From JAGRKR01 sp041397725 (GTDB lineage: Bacteria > Pseudomonadota > Alphaproteobacteria > Rhizobiales > Hyphomicrobiaceae), in NCBI GenBank assembly GCA_041397725.1, contig JAWKVZ010000001.1:558001-622000 (forward strand): DNA of 64,000 nt, in the 5' to 3' direction. A model generated the notes under the pieces. It saw only the letters and a program-made list of their open reading frames with translations, ran no database searches and was not told where the DNA came from. This document shows, in pieces, positions 29,425 to 38,369 of the stretch. Made by a program: the position numbers and the translations under genes. Positions within the stretch are counted from its first letter, which is position 1, and each line of letters begins with the position of its first letter.

Positions 29425-30432
29425 TCAGCATCCAACCTTCCGACGCTCGACGCTCGCGCGATGGCGCAGGTCCTGCGGCATCGCCGGGAATTTCCGGCCC
29501 AGCTCGTCGAAGGTCGCACAGGATTCGCCCTTCTGACCGAGCCGGTGCAGCGAGATGGCCAGCTTGAGCAGACTGTCGGGCGCCTTCGGGCCAGCCGCGT
29601 AGTCCTGATAGCCCTTGAAGAATGCCCCGGCAGCCTGACGGTACTTGCCGCGGATGAAATAGGTTTCGCCCAGCCAGTACTGGGCGTTGCCGGCGAGGCG
29701 ATCCTTCGGATAGCGCGAGAGGAAATCCTGGAATGCGGCCTCGGCCGCCCCATAGTCGTACTGGAGCAGGAAGTTGTAGGCCGCCTGATAGGCCTCCTGC
29801 GGGCTGCCGGTCGGCTGCACCGCCACCGGGCTCGGCTGGGGCTGCCCGTCGCCGTCGCGGATGATCCTGCCGATCGGGTCCTGTCCGCGCTTGATCTCGA
29901 TGTCGCCGAATCCCTTGGGCGGCGGTCCGGCCGGCGGGGGTGCGGCAGCCTGCCGGCGATCCGGGCGGACGGGCTCCAGCGCCCCGCGTCGGTCCGGCTC
30001 CGGCACGCCGCGGCCGGCCTGCATGGCGCGCATCTGCTCCGCCAGCCGCTCGATCTGGGCGGTCAGCGCCTTGATCTGGATCTCGAGCGATTCGACGCGA
30101 GCGGAATCGCCTCGCATGATCGGCTGCGAAGCCGGCCCCCGTGCGGGAGCGCCGCCGGACTTCGCGAGCGATTCGAGCGTGCCGATGACCACCTGCATGT
30201 CCACCAGCTGCTCCTCGATCTGATCGAGGCGGCGGCGCACTTGCCCGTCTCCAGCCTGCGGCTTGTCCTTGTCGGCAGTCGGCCGTCCCTGGGCGGGCTT
30301 CTTCGGGGTGGTCTGGCGCTGCTGCGCCACGACGATGGTACCGTCGCGCGTCGCCTCGGCGGCGGTCGATCCGGCCGCGACCAGAAGAGCCACGGCCAAC
30401 CCTGCCCTGAGTGAATATGTCATGGTTTTCAT
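29425..30432 (-). CDS. cpoB: Cell division coordinator CpoB (YbgF)
   Basis: Periplasmic TPR protein that links Tol-Pal to septal peptidoglycan synthesis. 335 residues: signal peptide (MTYSLRAGLAVALLVAAGSTAAEA), coiled coil about 60-150 (RRLDQIEEQLVDMQVVIGTLE), Pro-rich linker, then C-terminal TPRs (SPQEAYQAAYNFLLQYDYGA; GNAQYWLGETYFIRGKY). ATG 30432 is chosen; ATG 30423 is nearly as good. Position behind pal and before tilS is classical. Confidence 0.92.
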   Translation of the reverse strand: MKTMTYSLRAGLAVALLVAAGSTAAEATRDGTIVVAQQRQTTPKKPAQGRPTADKDKPQAGDGQVRRRLDQIEEQLVDMQVVIGTLESLAKSGGAPARGPASQPIMRGDSARVESLEIQIKALTAQIERLAEQMRAMQAGRGVPEPDRRGALEPVRPDRRQAAAPPPAGPPPKGFGDIEIKRGQDPIGRIIRDGDGQPQPSPVAVQPTGSPQEAYQAAYNFLLQYDYGAAEAAFQDFLSRYPKDRLAGNAQYWLGETYFIRGKYRQAAGAFFKGYQDYAAGPKAPDSLLKLAISLHRLGQKGESCATFDELGRKFPAMPQDLRHRASVERRKVGC

Positions 30433-30644
30433 AGCCTCGCCGCGCCTCCGACGGCACCTTCGCCCGAGATGAACGCCGCCGACGACCTGCGGCGGGCCGC
30501 ACGCACCTCGCACTCGCCAGCGCCGCCCCCCGATACCCGCCGGACTCCGGCCGATCGAAGCAGGCTGGACGTGTCACCCTTGCTTGCCGGTGTTCGTCTT
30601 GTCAATTGAAAGCCCCCAAAGGGAACGCGCACGCCGCTCCGGTC

Positions 30645-31565
30645 CTATCTGCGACTGAGATGCCTGCCATCGTCGGACTTCAGCCCCGGCGCCACGATCT
30701 TCGTCTCCACGCGTCGATTCTGCGAGGCGCACGCCTGCGACTGGCAGATCGCCACGGGCCGCCGCTTACCCTCGGCGCGCACGTCGATCCGCTCTGCCGC
30801 CACGCCTTCCGAGATCAGGCGCTTGCGCACCTCCTCGGCGCGTTGCAGCGACAGCGAGTGATTGAGGTCCTCCGAGCCACGCTCGTCGGCGTGGCCGACG
30901 ACGACGATCCGAATCGAGCGGTTCTGCTGCAGCCAGCGCGCCTGCCGCGTCAGCACCACACGGGCCTTTGCGCCGAGAGCGGCATGCCCCTCGCTGAAGA
31001 ACACGCGGTCCCCGACGTTCAGCTTGAACTCCGCCATGAGCATGCGCAGCCGCTGCAGCGCCACCGCCGGCAGCGCCGGCGTCTTGCCCGGCTTGAGTCC
31101 TTCGCTCGGCATCGGCCTGCCCTGACGGGCCTGATCGAGCCGGCCGAGAATGCTTTTGGCGCGGCGTGCCTCCTCGCTGTCGGGATAGCGCTGAACGATG
31201 AGCGCGAAGATGCGCCGCGCCGCAACAATGCTGCCGCGCTCCAGCTCCGTCAGGGCATCGGCGTAAAGCTCCATCGCCTGAAGCTCGCGCGGCGACGGCC
31301 AGGTGGGACGCAGCGGCGCGGCCGTCGGCGGCATGCGGCGCTGCGGCTCGGCTTGCGCCACCCGCAGGACGGCGTGGCCCTGGCGCAGGTTCGCACCATC
31401 CAGGCGCGCGCCATCCAAAGCGGCCGGACGCGCGAACGCCGATGCAGATGGGACGGCGGCGTGGCACGCCAACGCCAGCACAACGGCGCCGATCAAGGCC
31501 GCGACCGCCCTCAGCCGCAACTCCTTACGCACACACACCTTCAAGCGCCTACGATGCCTCGTCAT
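30645..31565 (-). CDS. Pal-like OmpA-domain protein, non-lipoprotein paralogue
   Basis: 306 residues inserted between pal and cpoB. The N-terminal membrane helix (AVAALIGAVVLALACHA) resembles a signal peptide; LALAC is a poor lipobox (Ala at -3, Leu at -2). A middle helical part (MELYADALTELERGSIVAARRIFALIVQRYPDSEEARRAKSIL, split) looks like one TPR pair as in CpoB. The C-terminal ~120 residues are an OmpA/Pal domain with VVVGHADERGSEDLNHSLSLQRAEEVRKRL split, the peptidoglycan-binding motif. So it combines CpoB-like and Pal-like parts. Probably periplasmic and wall-binding; role unknown. Confidence 0.75.
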   Translation of the reverse strand: MTRHRRRLKVCVRKELRLRAVAALIGAVVLALACHAAVPSASAFARPAALDGARLDGANLRQGHAVLRVAQAEPQRRMPPTAAPLRPTWPSPRELQAMELYADALTELERGSIVAARRIFALIVQRYPDSEEARRAKSILGRLDQARQGRPMPSEGLKPGKTPALPAVALQRLRMLMAEFKLNVGDRVFFSEGHAALGAKARVVLTRQARWLQQNRSIRIVVVGHADERGSEDLNHSLSLQRAEEVRKRLISEGVAAERIDVRAEGKRRPVAICQSQACASQNRRVETKIVAPGLKSDDGRHLSRR

Positions 31566-31762
31566 GGCTCACTCGTGGCCGAGCATTTTGTCGAAAGTTA
31601 GCTGAGGTCCCAGCGCTGCGAGACGCGGGCCGGGCACCATCCGTACGCGCAGGACCATGTGTCCTGGCAGCCACAGTCAGCGCCGACCATCACAGGTTGC
31701 ATGTCGTCGCCGACGCGCCGACAGTCTCCCGCGTCGCGCCGCAGCACAGCCAGACCGGCCCG

Positions 31763-32284
31763 TCAGGAGCCGACCCGCTTGTTGAGTACGGTCTGTGCCC
31801 GCCTGTTCTGGGACCAGCAGGAGATGTCGTTGCAGACGGCCACCGGCCGCTCCTTGCCGTACGAGATCGTGCGAATGCGCGCGGGATTGATTCCCTGCGA
31901 GCCAAGGAACGCCCGTACAGTCGCCGCGCGGCGGGCTCCCAGCGCGATGTTGTACTCGCGCGTGCCACGCTCGTCCGCGTGCCCCTCGATCGTGATGGTG
32001 AACTGCGGATAGCGGCGCAACCACTGCGACTGCTTGGTCAGCGTCTGGCGCGCTTCCGGCGTGAGGTCGACGCTGTCCGTGGTGAAGTAGACGATGTCAC
32101 CGACGTTGACCGCGAAATCGCGCTGCGTCCCCGGCACCACCGGCCCGCCTTCGCGGCCGAACCGTCCAGGCCCGAACCGGCCGTCGGCTGCTGGGTCTTG
32201 ATTCGCGCAGGCAGCGAGCCCCGCCATGGCCACGGCCACAAGCCCCAGGCGCACAAGCTTCGGCAGCATCCTCGCCCTCGCCAT
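31763..32284 (-). CDS. pal: Peptidoglycan-associated lipoprotein Pal
   Basis: 173 residues. Signal peptide ending in the lipobox GLAAC (MAGLAACAN), so anchored in the outer membrane by a lipidated Cys. The OmpA domain includes DIVYFTTDSVDLTPEARQTL, ITIEGHADERGTREYNIALG and RRAATVRAFL, with the diaminopimelate-binding Asp and Arg. Start ATG 32284 has AAGGA upstream; ATG 32269 is possible. Works with TolB and TolQRA in outer-membrane constriction. Confidence 0.95.
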   Translation of the reverse strand: MARARMLPKLVRLGLVAVAMAGLAACANQDPAADGRFGPGRFGREGGPVVPGTQRDFAVNVGDIVYFTTDSVDLTPEARQTLTKQSQWLRRYPQFTITIEGHADERGTREYNIALGARRAATVRAFLGSQGINPARIRTISYGKERPVAVCNDISCWSQNRRAQTVLNKRVGS

Positions 32285-32814
32285 CACCCGATCCTTTTTT
32301 CCCTCACAGCCCAGCGCGACACTCGCGCTCTTCGGGCCATCTCTGCACCGGCCGCACGCGGCGACACGGCTGATGGTAGCCTTCACGTCACTAGACACAG
32401 GCTCGGTCGAAATTAAGACCGCAGCCCGTCAAAATCTGACTTTAGTGTGCGGATTTCAAGAAAATCCTGAGCGTAATCCCAAGGAAAGCCGCGCCTTACG
32501 GGGTCGCTTGGCGGCTCGTCTTGGCCGGCGCTTCCCGGAGCTTGCTCCCTCCGGCATATCGCTCCTGGCCGTCAGGCGGCGTCAGACCAGTCATCGACTT
32601 CGGCGGCGGCTCGACACTCGAAGCGTGCGCCAAAGCGATGCCCCTCAACCCGCCCGTCCCGAGGGCCGTCATGGGGCCGTTACGCGCGCTCTCACCCATA
32701 GAGGTGGGCTAGAACGCCCGGAGGCCGCTCCGCATGGTCATCAACCAGCTGAACGGCCTCCGAAGAAACTCAAGTACTTCCGGCGAAGGTATCACCAAAT
32801 ACCGAAATCGGTAC
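32285..32814. other. 530-bp gap upstream of pal, no gene seen
   Basis: Largest non-coding stretch of the window. 32400-32470 is markedly AT-rich and is the likely pal promoter. Short open frames on both strands lack recognisable sequence or ribosome sites. No tRNA-like or CRISPR-like structure was found. Confidence 0.45.
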
Positions 32815-32952
32815 TTAGCGAGCAACCTTCTCAACGGCCGGGACGTCGGCGCCGAGCTTCATCGGCTCGACGGGAACCTCACGACGGCAGGCGCCGAGCG
32901 CAACAGCCGCGCCGATCAGCGTCACGAGGACGATGGCCTTCTTACCCTGCAT
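32815..32952 (-). CDS. Small putative lipoprotein, 45 residues
   Basis: A short gene between tolB and pal. The protein begins MQGKKAIVLVTLIGAAVALG and reaches a good lipobox LGAC (Leu -3, Gly -2, Ala -1), leaving a mature peptide of only about 24 residues (CRREVPVEPMKLGAD and a short tail ending in KVAR). AGGAG lies about 8 nt before the ATG. The signal peptide, lipobox and ribosome site together make it credible despite its length. Its position in the Tol-Pal cluster suggests an outer- or inner-membrane-anchored accessory; no family known to me. Confidence 0.7.
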   Translation of the reverse strand: MQGKKAIVLVTLIGAAVALGACRREVPVEPMKLGADVPAVEKVAR

Positions 32953-33198
32953 GGTCTTCTCTCCTATGCGTTCTGCGGCATTCGCCGTTAATGGGATTAC
33001 CTACGCTGGCATTCGAGATCAAGGAAGAGCGCACGCCGGGCCACAGTTTTCGGCCCCGGTGGTGCTGGAATGCCACGAAGATTCCCCCCTGGAAACGCGG
33101 CACTAACGCCGTCCAATGAACGCGGATCGGCTGCGCCATGACTCCCCGATTCCCGGTCGTCAGGCAACCTCCTGATTGAGCGGCAAGTTGGTCAACAA

Positions 33199-34563
33199 TC
33201 ACTTAACGCGCGGTGACCACGCTGGATCCGACGCGAACGAGGGCGAAGGGACCGCTCTCTCGTTGTAGCCCGTGAGGTCGACCGTGTAGAGCCGGGGGCC
33301 ACCGTTCGGGCCGGGCTTGTCGCGGAAGAACATGAGCACGCGGCCGTTCGGGGCCCACGTCGGACCCTCGTTGTGATAGCCCTCGGTGAGGACCCGCTCG
33401 CCCGTGCCGTCCGGGCGCATGACGCCGATCAGGAAGCGACCACCCCATTGCTTGGTGAAGGCGATGAGATCGCCGCGCGGCGACCAGACGGGCGTCGAGT
33501 ACTTGCCCTCGCCGGAGCTGATTCGCCGCTGATTGGACCCGTCGGCGTTCATCACGAAGAGCTGCTGGGAGCCGTTGCGATCGGATTCGAACACGATCTG
33601 GCGGCCGTCCGGCGAATAGCAGGCGCCGGTATCGATGCCGCGCGTATGGGTCAGCCGCCGCGTCTGGCGGGAGCGCAGATCCATTTCGTAGATGCTGGTA
33701 TCGCCGCTCGACTGCAGGCTCATGATGATTCTCTGCCCGTCGGGCGAGAACCGCGGGGCGAACGTCATGCCGGGAAAATCCCCGACGACCTGGCGCTGGC
33801 CCGTCTCAATGTTCATCTGGTAGACGCGCGGCTGCTCGCCCGCGTACGACATGTAGGTGATGACCTGCGACGACGGGCTGAAGCGCGGCGTCAGCACGAG
33901 ATCCCGGCCGCGGCTGAGCAGGCGGAAGTTGTGGCCGTCCTGATCCATGATCGCCAGCCGCTTCACGCGCCGGTTCTTGGGGCCGGTCTCGTCGATGAAC
34001 ACGATCCGCGTGTCGAAATAGCCGGTCTCGCCGGTCATCCGCTCATAGATCGCGTCGGCGATGATGTGGCCGAGCCGCCGCCAGTTCTGCGGATCGGTGG
34101 AAAACTGCTGCCCCGCAAGCTGGCGGCCGGTCGAGACGTCCCAGAGTCGGAACTCGGCGCGCACGCGTCCGCCCTGATTGACCACGCGCCCGACGACGAG
34201 ACCTTGCGCCTTGAGCACTTGCCATTCCGGAAAGCGGGGTGGCGCGTTGACGTCGCGGATCTTCTCGATGAACGAGGCGGGATCGAGCGGCTTGAAGAGG
34301 CCGGAGCGCTCGAGATCGGCGGAGATCACGCCGGTGACCGCCCGCGCCAGTTGCGGATCGCCGCTGAGGAAATCGGGTATTGCGATGGAGATCGGCTCGA
34401 GGTTGCCTTCGGTGATGCGAATGCGCGGCCGCTCGCGCTGTTGCGCCTCCGCGACCGGCGCCCAAACCAGGGCGAGCAGTCCGAGCAGAAGCACGAGCGC
34501 GCACCGAATCCGGCGGACCAGCCGCGGGGTGATGAGGGAGCTATCGATCCGCCGAAGTTTCAT
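33199..34563 (-). CDS. tolB: Tol-Pal system protein TolB
   Basis: Periplasmic beta-propeller protein that binds Pal and, through its N-terminus, TolA. 454 residues: signal peptide ending at VAEAQ, the N-terminal alpha/beta domain (ISIAIPDFLSGDPQLARAVTGVISADLERSGLF in parts) and six propeller blades with repeats such as APRFSPDGQRIIMS, ACYSPDGRQIVFESDRNG and PVWSPRGDLIAFTKQ. ATG 34563. The gene lies 86 bp behind tolA. Confidence 0.96.
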   Translation of the reverse strand: MKLRRIDSSLITPRLVRRIRCALVLLLGLLALVWAPVAEAQQRERPRIRITEGNLEPISIAIPDFLSGDPQLARAVTGVISADLERSGLFKPLDPASFIEKIRDVNAPPRFPEWQVLKAQGLVVGRVVNQGGRVRAEFRLWDVSTGRQLAGQQFSTDPQNWRRLGHIIADAIYERMTGETGYFDTRIVFIDETGPKNRRVKRLAIMDQDGHNFRLLSRGRDLVLTPRFSPSSQVITYMSYAGEQPRVYQMNIETGQRQVVGDFPGMTFAPRFSPDGQRIIMSLQSSGDTSIYEMDLRSRQTRRLTHTRGIDTGACYSPDGRQIVFESDRNGSQQLFVMNADGSNQRRISSGEGKYSTPVWSPRGDLIAFTKQWGGRFLIGVMRPDGTGERVLTEGYHNEGPTWAPNGRVLMFFRDKPGPNGGPRLYTVDLTGYNERAVPSPSFASDPAWSPRVK

Positions 34564-34649
34564 CCGTCACGTCCACGATTGAGCCTCTCGCTGCCCAGCT
34601 GTGGCGCCCGCCAACCCTGGCGCCGCACACCGCCGGACAACCGGCATTC

Positions 34650-35627
34650 CTACTGGCCATACATCTGGCGCGGGTCGAAATCCAACACCATCTCCCGCCA
34701 GAGTTCGTATTTCTCCGCTGGCAGATCGTATGGCACGCACTCCTCGATGGCACGCTGCACGCTTTCGGCCGCGACCCGGAAGAACGGCGACGGCGACGAG
34801 CTCTCGAGCTGCGGCCGCGCCGACAACGTGCCGTCCGCCCGCAGGCGCACCCGCACCGTAACGATCATCGCCTCCGCTCCGATGCCCCCCGTCGGCGGCC
34901 GCCAGCATTGGCGCATCTTGGCCTGCATGATGGCGGCGATCCGGTTGAGCGCCAGCTCCGCATCCCGTCCATCGGGCGCGCCGGCAGCCGGCCCCTTGGG
35001 CTGCGTCACGGGCCGTCGCGGCGTCGGCGCAGCCGCCGAGCTGCGGTCCGGAATCTTGTCGAGAACGGCCGTGATGCGATCCTGGTAGCTCTTCGGCTTG
35101 GTCTTCTGGGCACTCTTCGACGATTTCGTCGGTGTCTTGGGCTTGGGCTTTGGTTTCGGCTTGGGCTTGGGCTTGGGCTTCGGCTTGGGCTTGGGCTTCG
35201 GGTCCACCACGGGCTTCGGCACTTCCGAGATCTTGTCCGGCTCGGGCTTTTGGGGTGGCTTCTTGTCGAGCTCGGCGAGCTTGCGCGCGACCGGATCGTC
35301 TTTCGGCTTGGCGGGCTCGGGCTTCTTTTCCGGCTCAGGCTCGGGTTTCGGCGCGGGGGGAGGCGGCGCGGCCGCCAGCTTCGGCTTGGGCTTGGCGGGC
35401 GTCTTGCGCGCTTCGGCAGGCTTCGCTGCCGCCTTCGCGGCATCCTCCTTGGCCTTCGCCGACTCGATGCCTTTGCGGACCTTGTTGAACTCCGACTCCG
35501 AAACGAAGTCGACGGTGATCGGCGTCGGCTGTGGCATGAGCAAGGGCTTGCTCACCTGCATGGCCGCGAGCGCCCACACCAGGATCGCAGTGTGCATCAG
35601 TACCGAGAATGTGAACCCGGTGCGCAC
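34650..35627 (-). CDS. tolA: Tol-Pal system protein TolA
   Basis: 325 residues: one N-terminal membrane helix (TFSVLMHTAILVWALAAMQV), a long extended middle rich in Lys, Pro and Ala, including about a dozen successive Pro-Lys dipeptides around residues 140-165, and a C-terminal periplasmic domain (MQAKMRQCWRPPTGG, then VRLRADGTL and VQRAIEECVPYDLP) with the two cysteines typical of TolA domain III. It spans the periplasm and is energised by TolQR. GTG start at 35627, 7 nt behind the tolR stop. Confidence 0.95.
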   Translation of the reverse strand: MRTGFTFSVLMHTAILVWALAAMQVSKPLLMPQPTPITVDFVSESEFNKVRKGIESAKAKEDAAKAAAKPAEARKTPAKPKPKLAAAPPPPAPKPEPEPEKKPEPAKPKDDPVARKLAELDKKPPQKPEPDKISEVPKPVVDPKPKPKPKPKPKPKPKPKPKPKTPTKSSKSAQKTKPKSYQDRITAVLDKIPDRSSAAAPTPRRPVTQPKGPAAGAPDGRDAELALNRIAAIMQAKMRQCWRPPTGGIGAEAMIVTVRVRLRADGTLSARPQLESSSPSPFFRVAAESVQRAIEECVPYDLPAEKYELWREMVLDFDPRQMYGQ

Positions 35628-35634
35628 AGTCGTC

Positions 35635-36093
35635 TCAGCCTTTCACCTCCAGGTCCGTCACGAGCGAGACCCGCTTGAACCCGGCAGCGCTGATCTGCCC
35701 CATCACCTGCATGACCGTGCCGTAGGGCAACGCCTTGTGGCCGCGGATGAAGATGGGCTTGTCGAATTGCCCTTTGGCGATAGCCTTGAGCTTCTCGACG
35801 ATGTTCTCGCTCGTCACGTCGGTATCCTGCAGAAAGATGCGCCCCTTCTCGTCCACCGTGATGGTCAAGGGCACGTCCTTGCTGCTCTCCAGTGGTTTGC
35901 CCTTGCTTTGTGGCAACTCGACGGGCACGCCCGCCGTCAGCAGCGGCGCGGTCACCATGAAAATGATGAGCAGAACCAGCATGACGTCGACGAAGGGCGT
36001 GACGTTGATCTCGCTCATCGGCGCATGTCGCGTGGCCCGGCGCCGCCGGCCGCCCGGCATGCCGCCACCGCCGGACTTCAAACTGACACCCAT
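35635..36093 (-). CDS. tolR: Tol-Pal system proton-channel subunit TolR
   Basis: 152 residues of the ExbD/TolR family. A short basic N-terminus leads into MSEINVTPFVDVMLVLLIIF (single helix with the conserved protonatable Asp), followed by the periplasmic dimer domain (LTITVDEKGRIFLQD, VSLVTDLEV). Forms the proton channel with TolQ. Three bases separate it from tolQ, and tolA follows at once. Confidence 0.96.
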   Translation of the reverse strand: MGVSLKSGGGGMPGGRRRRATRHAPMSEINVTPFVDVMLVLLIIFMVTAPLLTAGVPVELPQSKGKPLESSKDVPLTITVDEKGRIFLQDTDVTSENIVEKLKAIAKGQFDKPIFIRGHKALPYGTVMQVMGQISAAGFKRVSLVTDLEVKG

Positions 36094-36096
36094 GGC

Positions 36097-36813
36097 TCAG
36101 GTCCTCACGTCGATCTGACGCGACACGATGGCGGAGAACTCGTCCGCGAAAGCGTTGAGCTGCTGGCCGATGCGCGACGAATCAGCCGTGAACTTGTTGT
36201 AGGCTATCACGGCCGGGATCGCCGCCAGCAGGCCGAGCGCGGTGGCGAAAAGGGCCTCCGCGATGCCCGGCGCCACGACGGCCAGATTGGTGTTCTTCGA
36301 GGCGGCAATGGCCTGGAAGCTCGTCATGATGCCCCAGACCGTGCCGAACAGCCCGACGAACGGCGCCGTCGAGCCGACGGTGGCGAGGAACAGCAGGCGG
36401 CGGTCCAGTCGCTCCATCTCGCGGCTGATGGTGACGTCCATGACCTTCTCGACGCGCATCTGGATACCGCCGAGCGCCCGCACGCTGCCTTCGACCGAGC
36501 GCTTCCACTCGCGCATGGCGGCGACGAACAGTGCACCGGTCACCTGCACCTGGCTGCGCGCAAGACCGGCATAGAGATCCTCGAGCGACTGGCCCGACCA
36601 GAACATCTGCTCGAACCGCTCCACTTCGCGCCGCGCCCGTCGGAAGGCGAAAATCTTCTCGAAGATGATCGCCCAGGACCAGAGCGAGGACAGCAGCAGG
36701 CCGAGCATGACGAACTTGACGACCGGATGAGCCTGCAGGAAGAGCTCAAGGAACGAGAAGCCGCCCGTGTGTGCGGGCGTCATGGCTTTTTGCAAGACCT
36801 CGGCTGGGTTCAT
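36097..36813 (-). CDS. tolQ: Tol-Pal system channel subunit TolQ
   Basis: 238 residues of the ExbB/TolQ family with three membrane helices: the first near residues 30-50 (VMLGLLLSSLWSWAIIFEKI), the others around LATVGSTAPFVGLFGTVWG and VAPGIAEALFATALGLLAAIPAV, which line the proton path. First gene of tolQRAB. 384 bp separate it from the carbonic anhydrase gene, so a promoter may lie there. Confidence 0.96.
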   Translation of the reverse strand: MNPAEVLQKAMTPAHTGGFSFLELFLQAHPVVKFVMLGLLLSSLWSWAIIFEKIFAFRRARREVERFEQMFWSGQSLEDLYAGLARSQVQVTGALFVAAMREWKRSVEGSVRALGGIQMRVEKVMDVTISREMERLDRRLLFLATVGSTAPFVGLFGTVWGIMTSFQAIAASKNTNLAVVAPGIAEALFATALGLLAAIPAVIAYNKFTADSSRIGQQLNAFADEFSAIVSRQIDVRT

Positions 36814-37197
36814 GGCGTGTTACGTCCGCATGGATCTGGCTGAAAGGGGCAGACTTGCCGGCAGCGGGGCGAACCGAATCGGTGCCTGACCCACTCTCCG
36901 ACGCCTGCCTTGCGTTGTTTGACGCCCGTCCGTCAAGTGGTGTTCACCAAAACCGATCGATGAGCCTGCACGTCGCACGTCCGCGGCACGCGCGCCGGTG
37001 TGGCTGCGGCTTCGAAGCTGGCACCCTCCGTCCGCAGACGGCGTGCCCATCCTGCCGGAGAGCGTCCATTTAGCGGCGTCCAATGTGGCTACAGGATGGC
37101 TTGCACGCGCGCTGGATGGACTAAATCTCGAAACGACCAGAAGGGATGCGATCCCGCGCGAGCGGCCACCGCCTGCCACGCCTGTTCATGGCCGCGA
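36814..37197. other. 384-bp gap upstream of tolQ, no gene seen
   Basis: Probably holds the tolQ promoter and the end of the carbonic anhydrase transcript. Open frames on both strands have no recognisable content. Confidence 0.4.
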
Positions 37198-37866
37198 TCA
37201 GGTTTCGCCGGCCTCCTCGCCGGCGAGCGGACGCCAGCGGCCGCTCTCGCGATCGTAGGCGAGCAGATCGCCCGTCTCCATGACGTAGAGCCAGCCGTGA
37301 ACGCCGATCGTGCCGGCCGCCACGCCGTCGGCGACGATCGGATAGGTGCCGAGATTGTCGAGCTGGAACTCGACGTTCGCCTTGATCGTCTCGAGCAGGC
37401 GCTCCTCTTCAGGCAGGCCCGCCGCGCTGATCAGGCGATGGGCGGGGCGCGTCAGCTCGACCCAGCGCGCCAGGTGGCTCTCGCGCTCCGGCGGGATGGG
37501 CTCGAGCAGGGCGGCGATGCCACCGCAGCCGGTATGCCCGCAAACCACGATGTCGTCGACGCCGAGATGCCCGATCGCATACTCGATGGCGGCACCGACC
37601 GAATCGTCGGCCATCCCGGACGGCGGCACGACGTTGGCGATGTTGCGGATCTCGAACAGCTCGCCCGGATCGGCGGCGGTGATCTGCGCCGGCACCACCC
37701 GGCTGTCCGAGCAGCCGATCCAGAGCAGGCGCGGCTTCTGCTTGCGTCCGGCGAGCCCCTGAAAGAACGCGCGGTCCCGCTCGAAGGCCTGCTTGAAGCG
37801 CTGATGGCCCTCGATGGCGTCCTGGATGTCGAGATCGACGCCGTCGGATGTCTTGCGGGTGGTCAT
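37198..37866 (-). CDS. Beta-carbonic anhydrase
   Basis: Interconverts CO2 and bicarbonate in the cytoplasm. 222 residues with the complete zinc site: Cys52 and Asp54 in GCSDSRVVP and His111, Cys114 in CGHTGCGG; Arg56 forms the Asp-Arg dyad. Its ATG overlaps the ybgC stop by ATGA, so it is translated with ybgC, and it sits between ybgC and tolQ where most relatives have nothing. Confidence 0.95.
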   Translation of the reverse strand: MTTRKTSDGVDLDIQDAIEGHQRFKQAFERDRAFFQGLAGRKQKPRLLWIGCSDSRVVPAQITAADPGELFEIRNIANVVPPSGMADDSVGAAIEYAIGHLGVDDIVVCGHTGCGGIAALLEPIPPERESHLARWVELTRPAHRLISAAGLPEEERLLETIKANVEFQLDNLGTYPIVADGVAAGTIGVHGWLYVMETGDLLAYDRESGRWRPLAGEEAGET

Positions 37867-38369
37867 CGCTGTTGCCGTCCTTCCCCCTCGTCCGCACCGG
37901 CCGCCGCCGCGCCGAATGCGACGCGCACCGCCTGCGTCAGCCGCACGGGCTTGCCCGAGCGCGAGACCAGCACGACCAGCACCTCGGCGGTGAACAGCGG
38001 CCGCCCCGCGCGCGAGATCGTCTGCGCGAGCACCACGCTCGCTGCCCCGAGCTCCTGCACCCGCGTCTCCACCTCGAGCACCTCGTCGATGCCGGCCGGC
38101 CGCAGGAACTCGAGGCTCATACGGCGCACCACGAACACCGCGGGCTCATGCCCGTCGCCGGGATCGAGCAGGTCGCGATGGTTGGCGCCGAGCAGGCGCA
38201 GCATATCCGAGCGTCCGCGCTCGCACCATCTGACGTAGGAGGCGTGATAGACGACGCCCGTGAAGTCCGTGTCCTCGAAATAGACGCGCACAGGCAGCAC
38301 GTGCCGCCGCCCACGCTCGTCGGCGATCAGGCGTCCGGCAAGATCCGGCCACGACGGCGTCGCGCTCAT
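37863..38369 (-). CDS. ybgC: YbgC-type acyl-CoA thioesterase
   Basis: Hot-dog-fold thioesterase of the Tol-Pal cluster. 168 residues; VRVYFEDTDFTGVVYHASYV contains the catalytic DTD--G-VYH motif, followed by RWCERGRSDML. Relatives hydrolyse short acyl-CoA or link to phospholipid synthesis. ATG 38369 overlaps the phosphoesterase stop (ATGA) upstream and its own stop overlaps the carbonic anhydrase start, so three genes are translationally chained. Confidence 0.92.
   Translation of the reverse strand: MSATPSWPDLAGRLIADERGRRHVLPVRVYFEDTDFTGVVYHASYVRWCERGRSDMLRLLGANHRDLLDPGDGHEPAVFVVRRMSLEFLRPAGIDEVLEVETRVQELGAASVVLAQTISRAGRPLFTAEVLVVLVSRSGKPVRLTQAVRVAFGAAAAGADEGEGRQQR

Noticed and set aside
32285..32814. 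Short open frames upstream of pal, for example 32496-32699 minus and 32521-32712 plus
   Set aside because: No ribosome sites, no recognisable sequence, and they overlap each other.
35135..35212. A six-base GGCTTG-like tandem repeat
   Set aside because: It encodes the Pro-Lys run of TolA's spacer domain, a normal feature of that protein.
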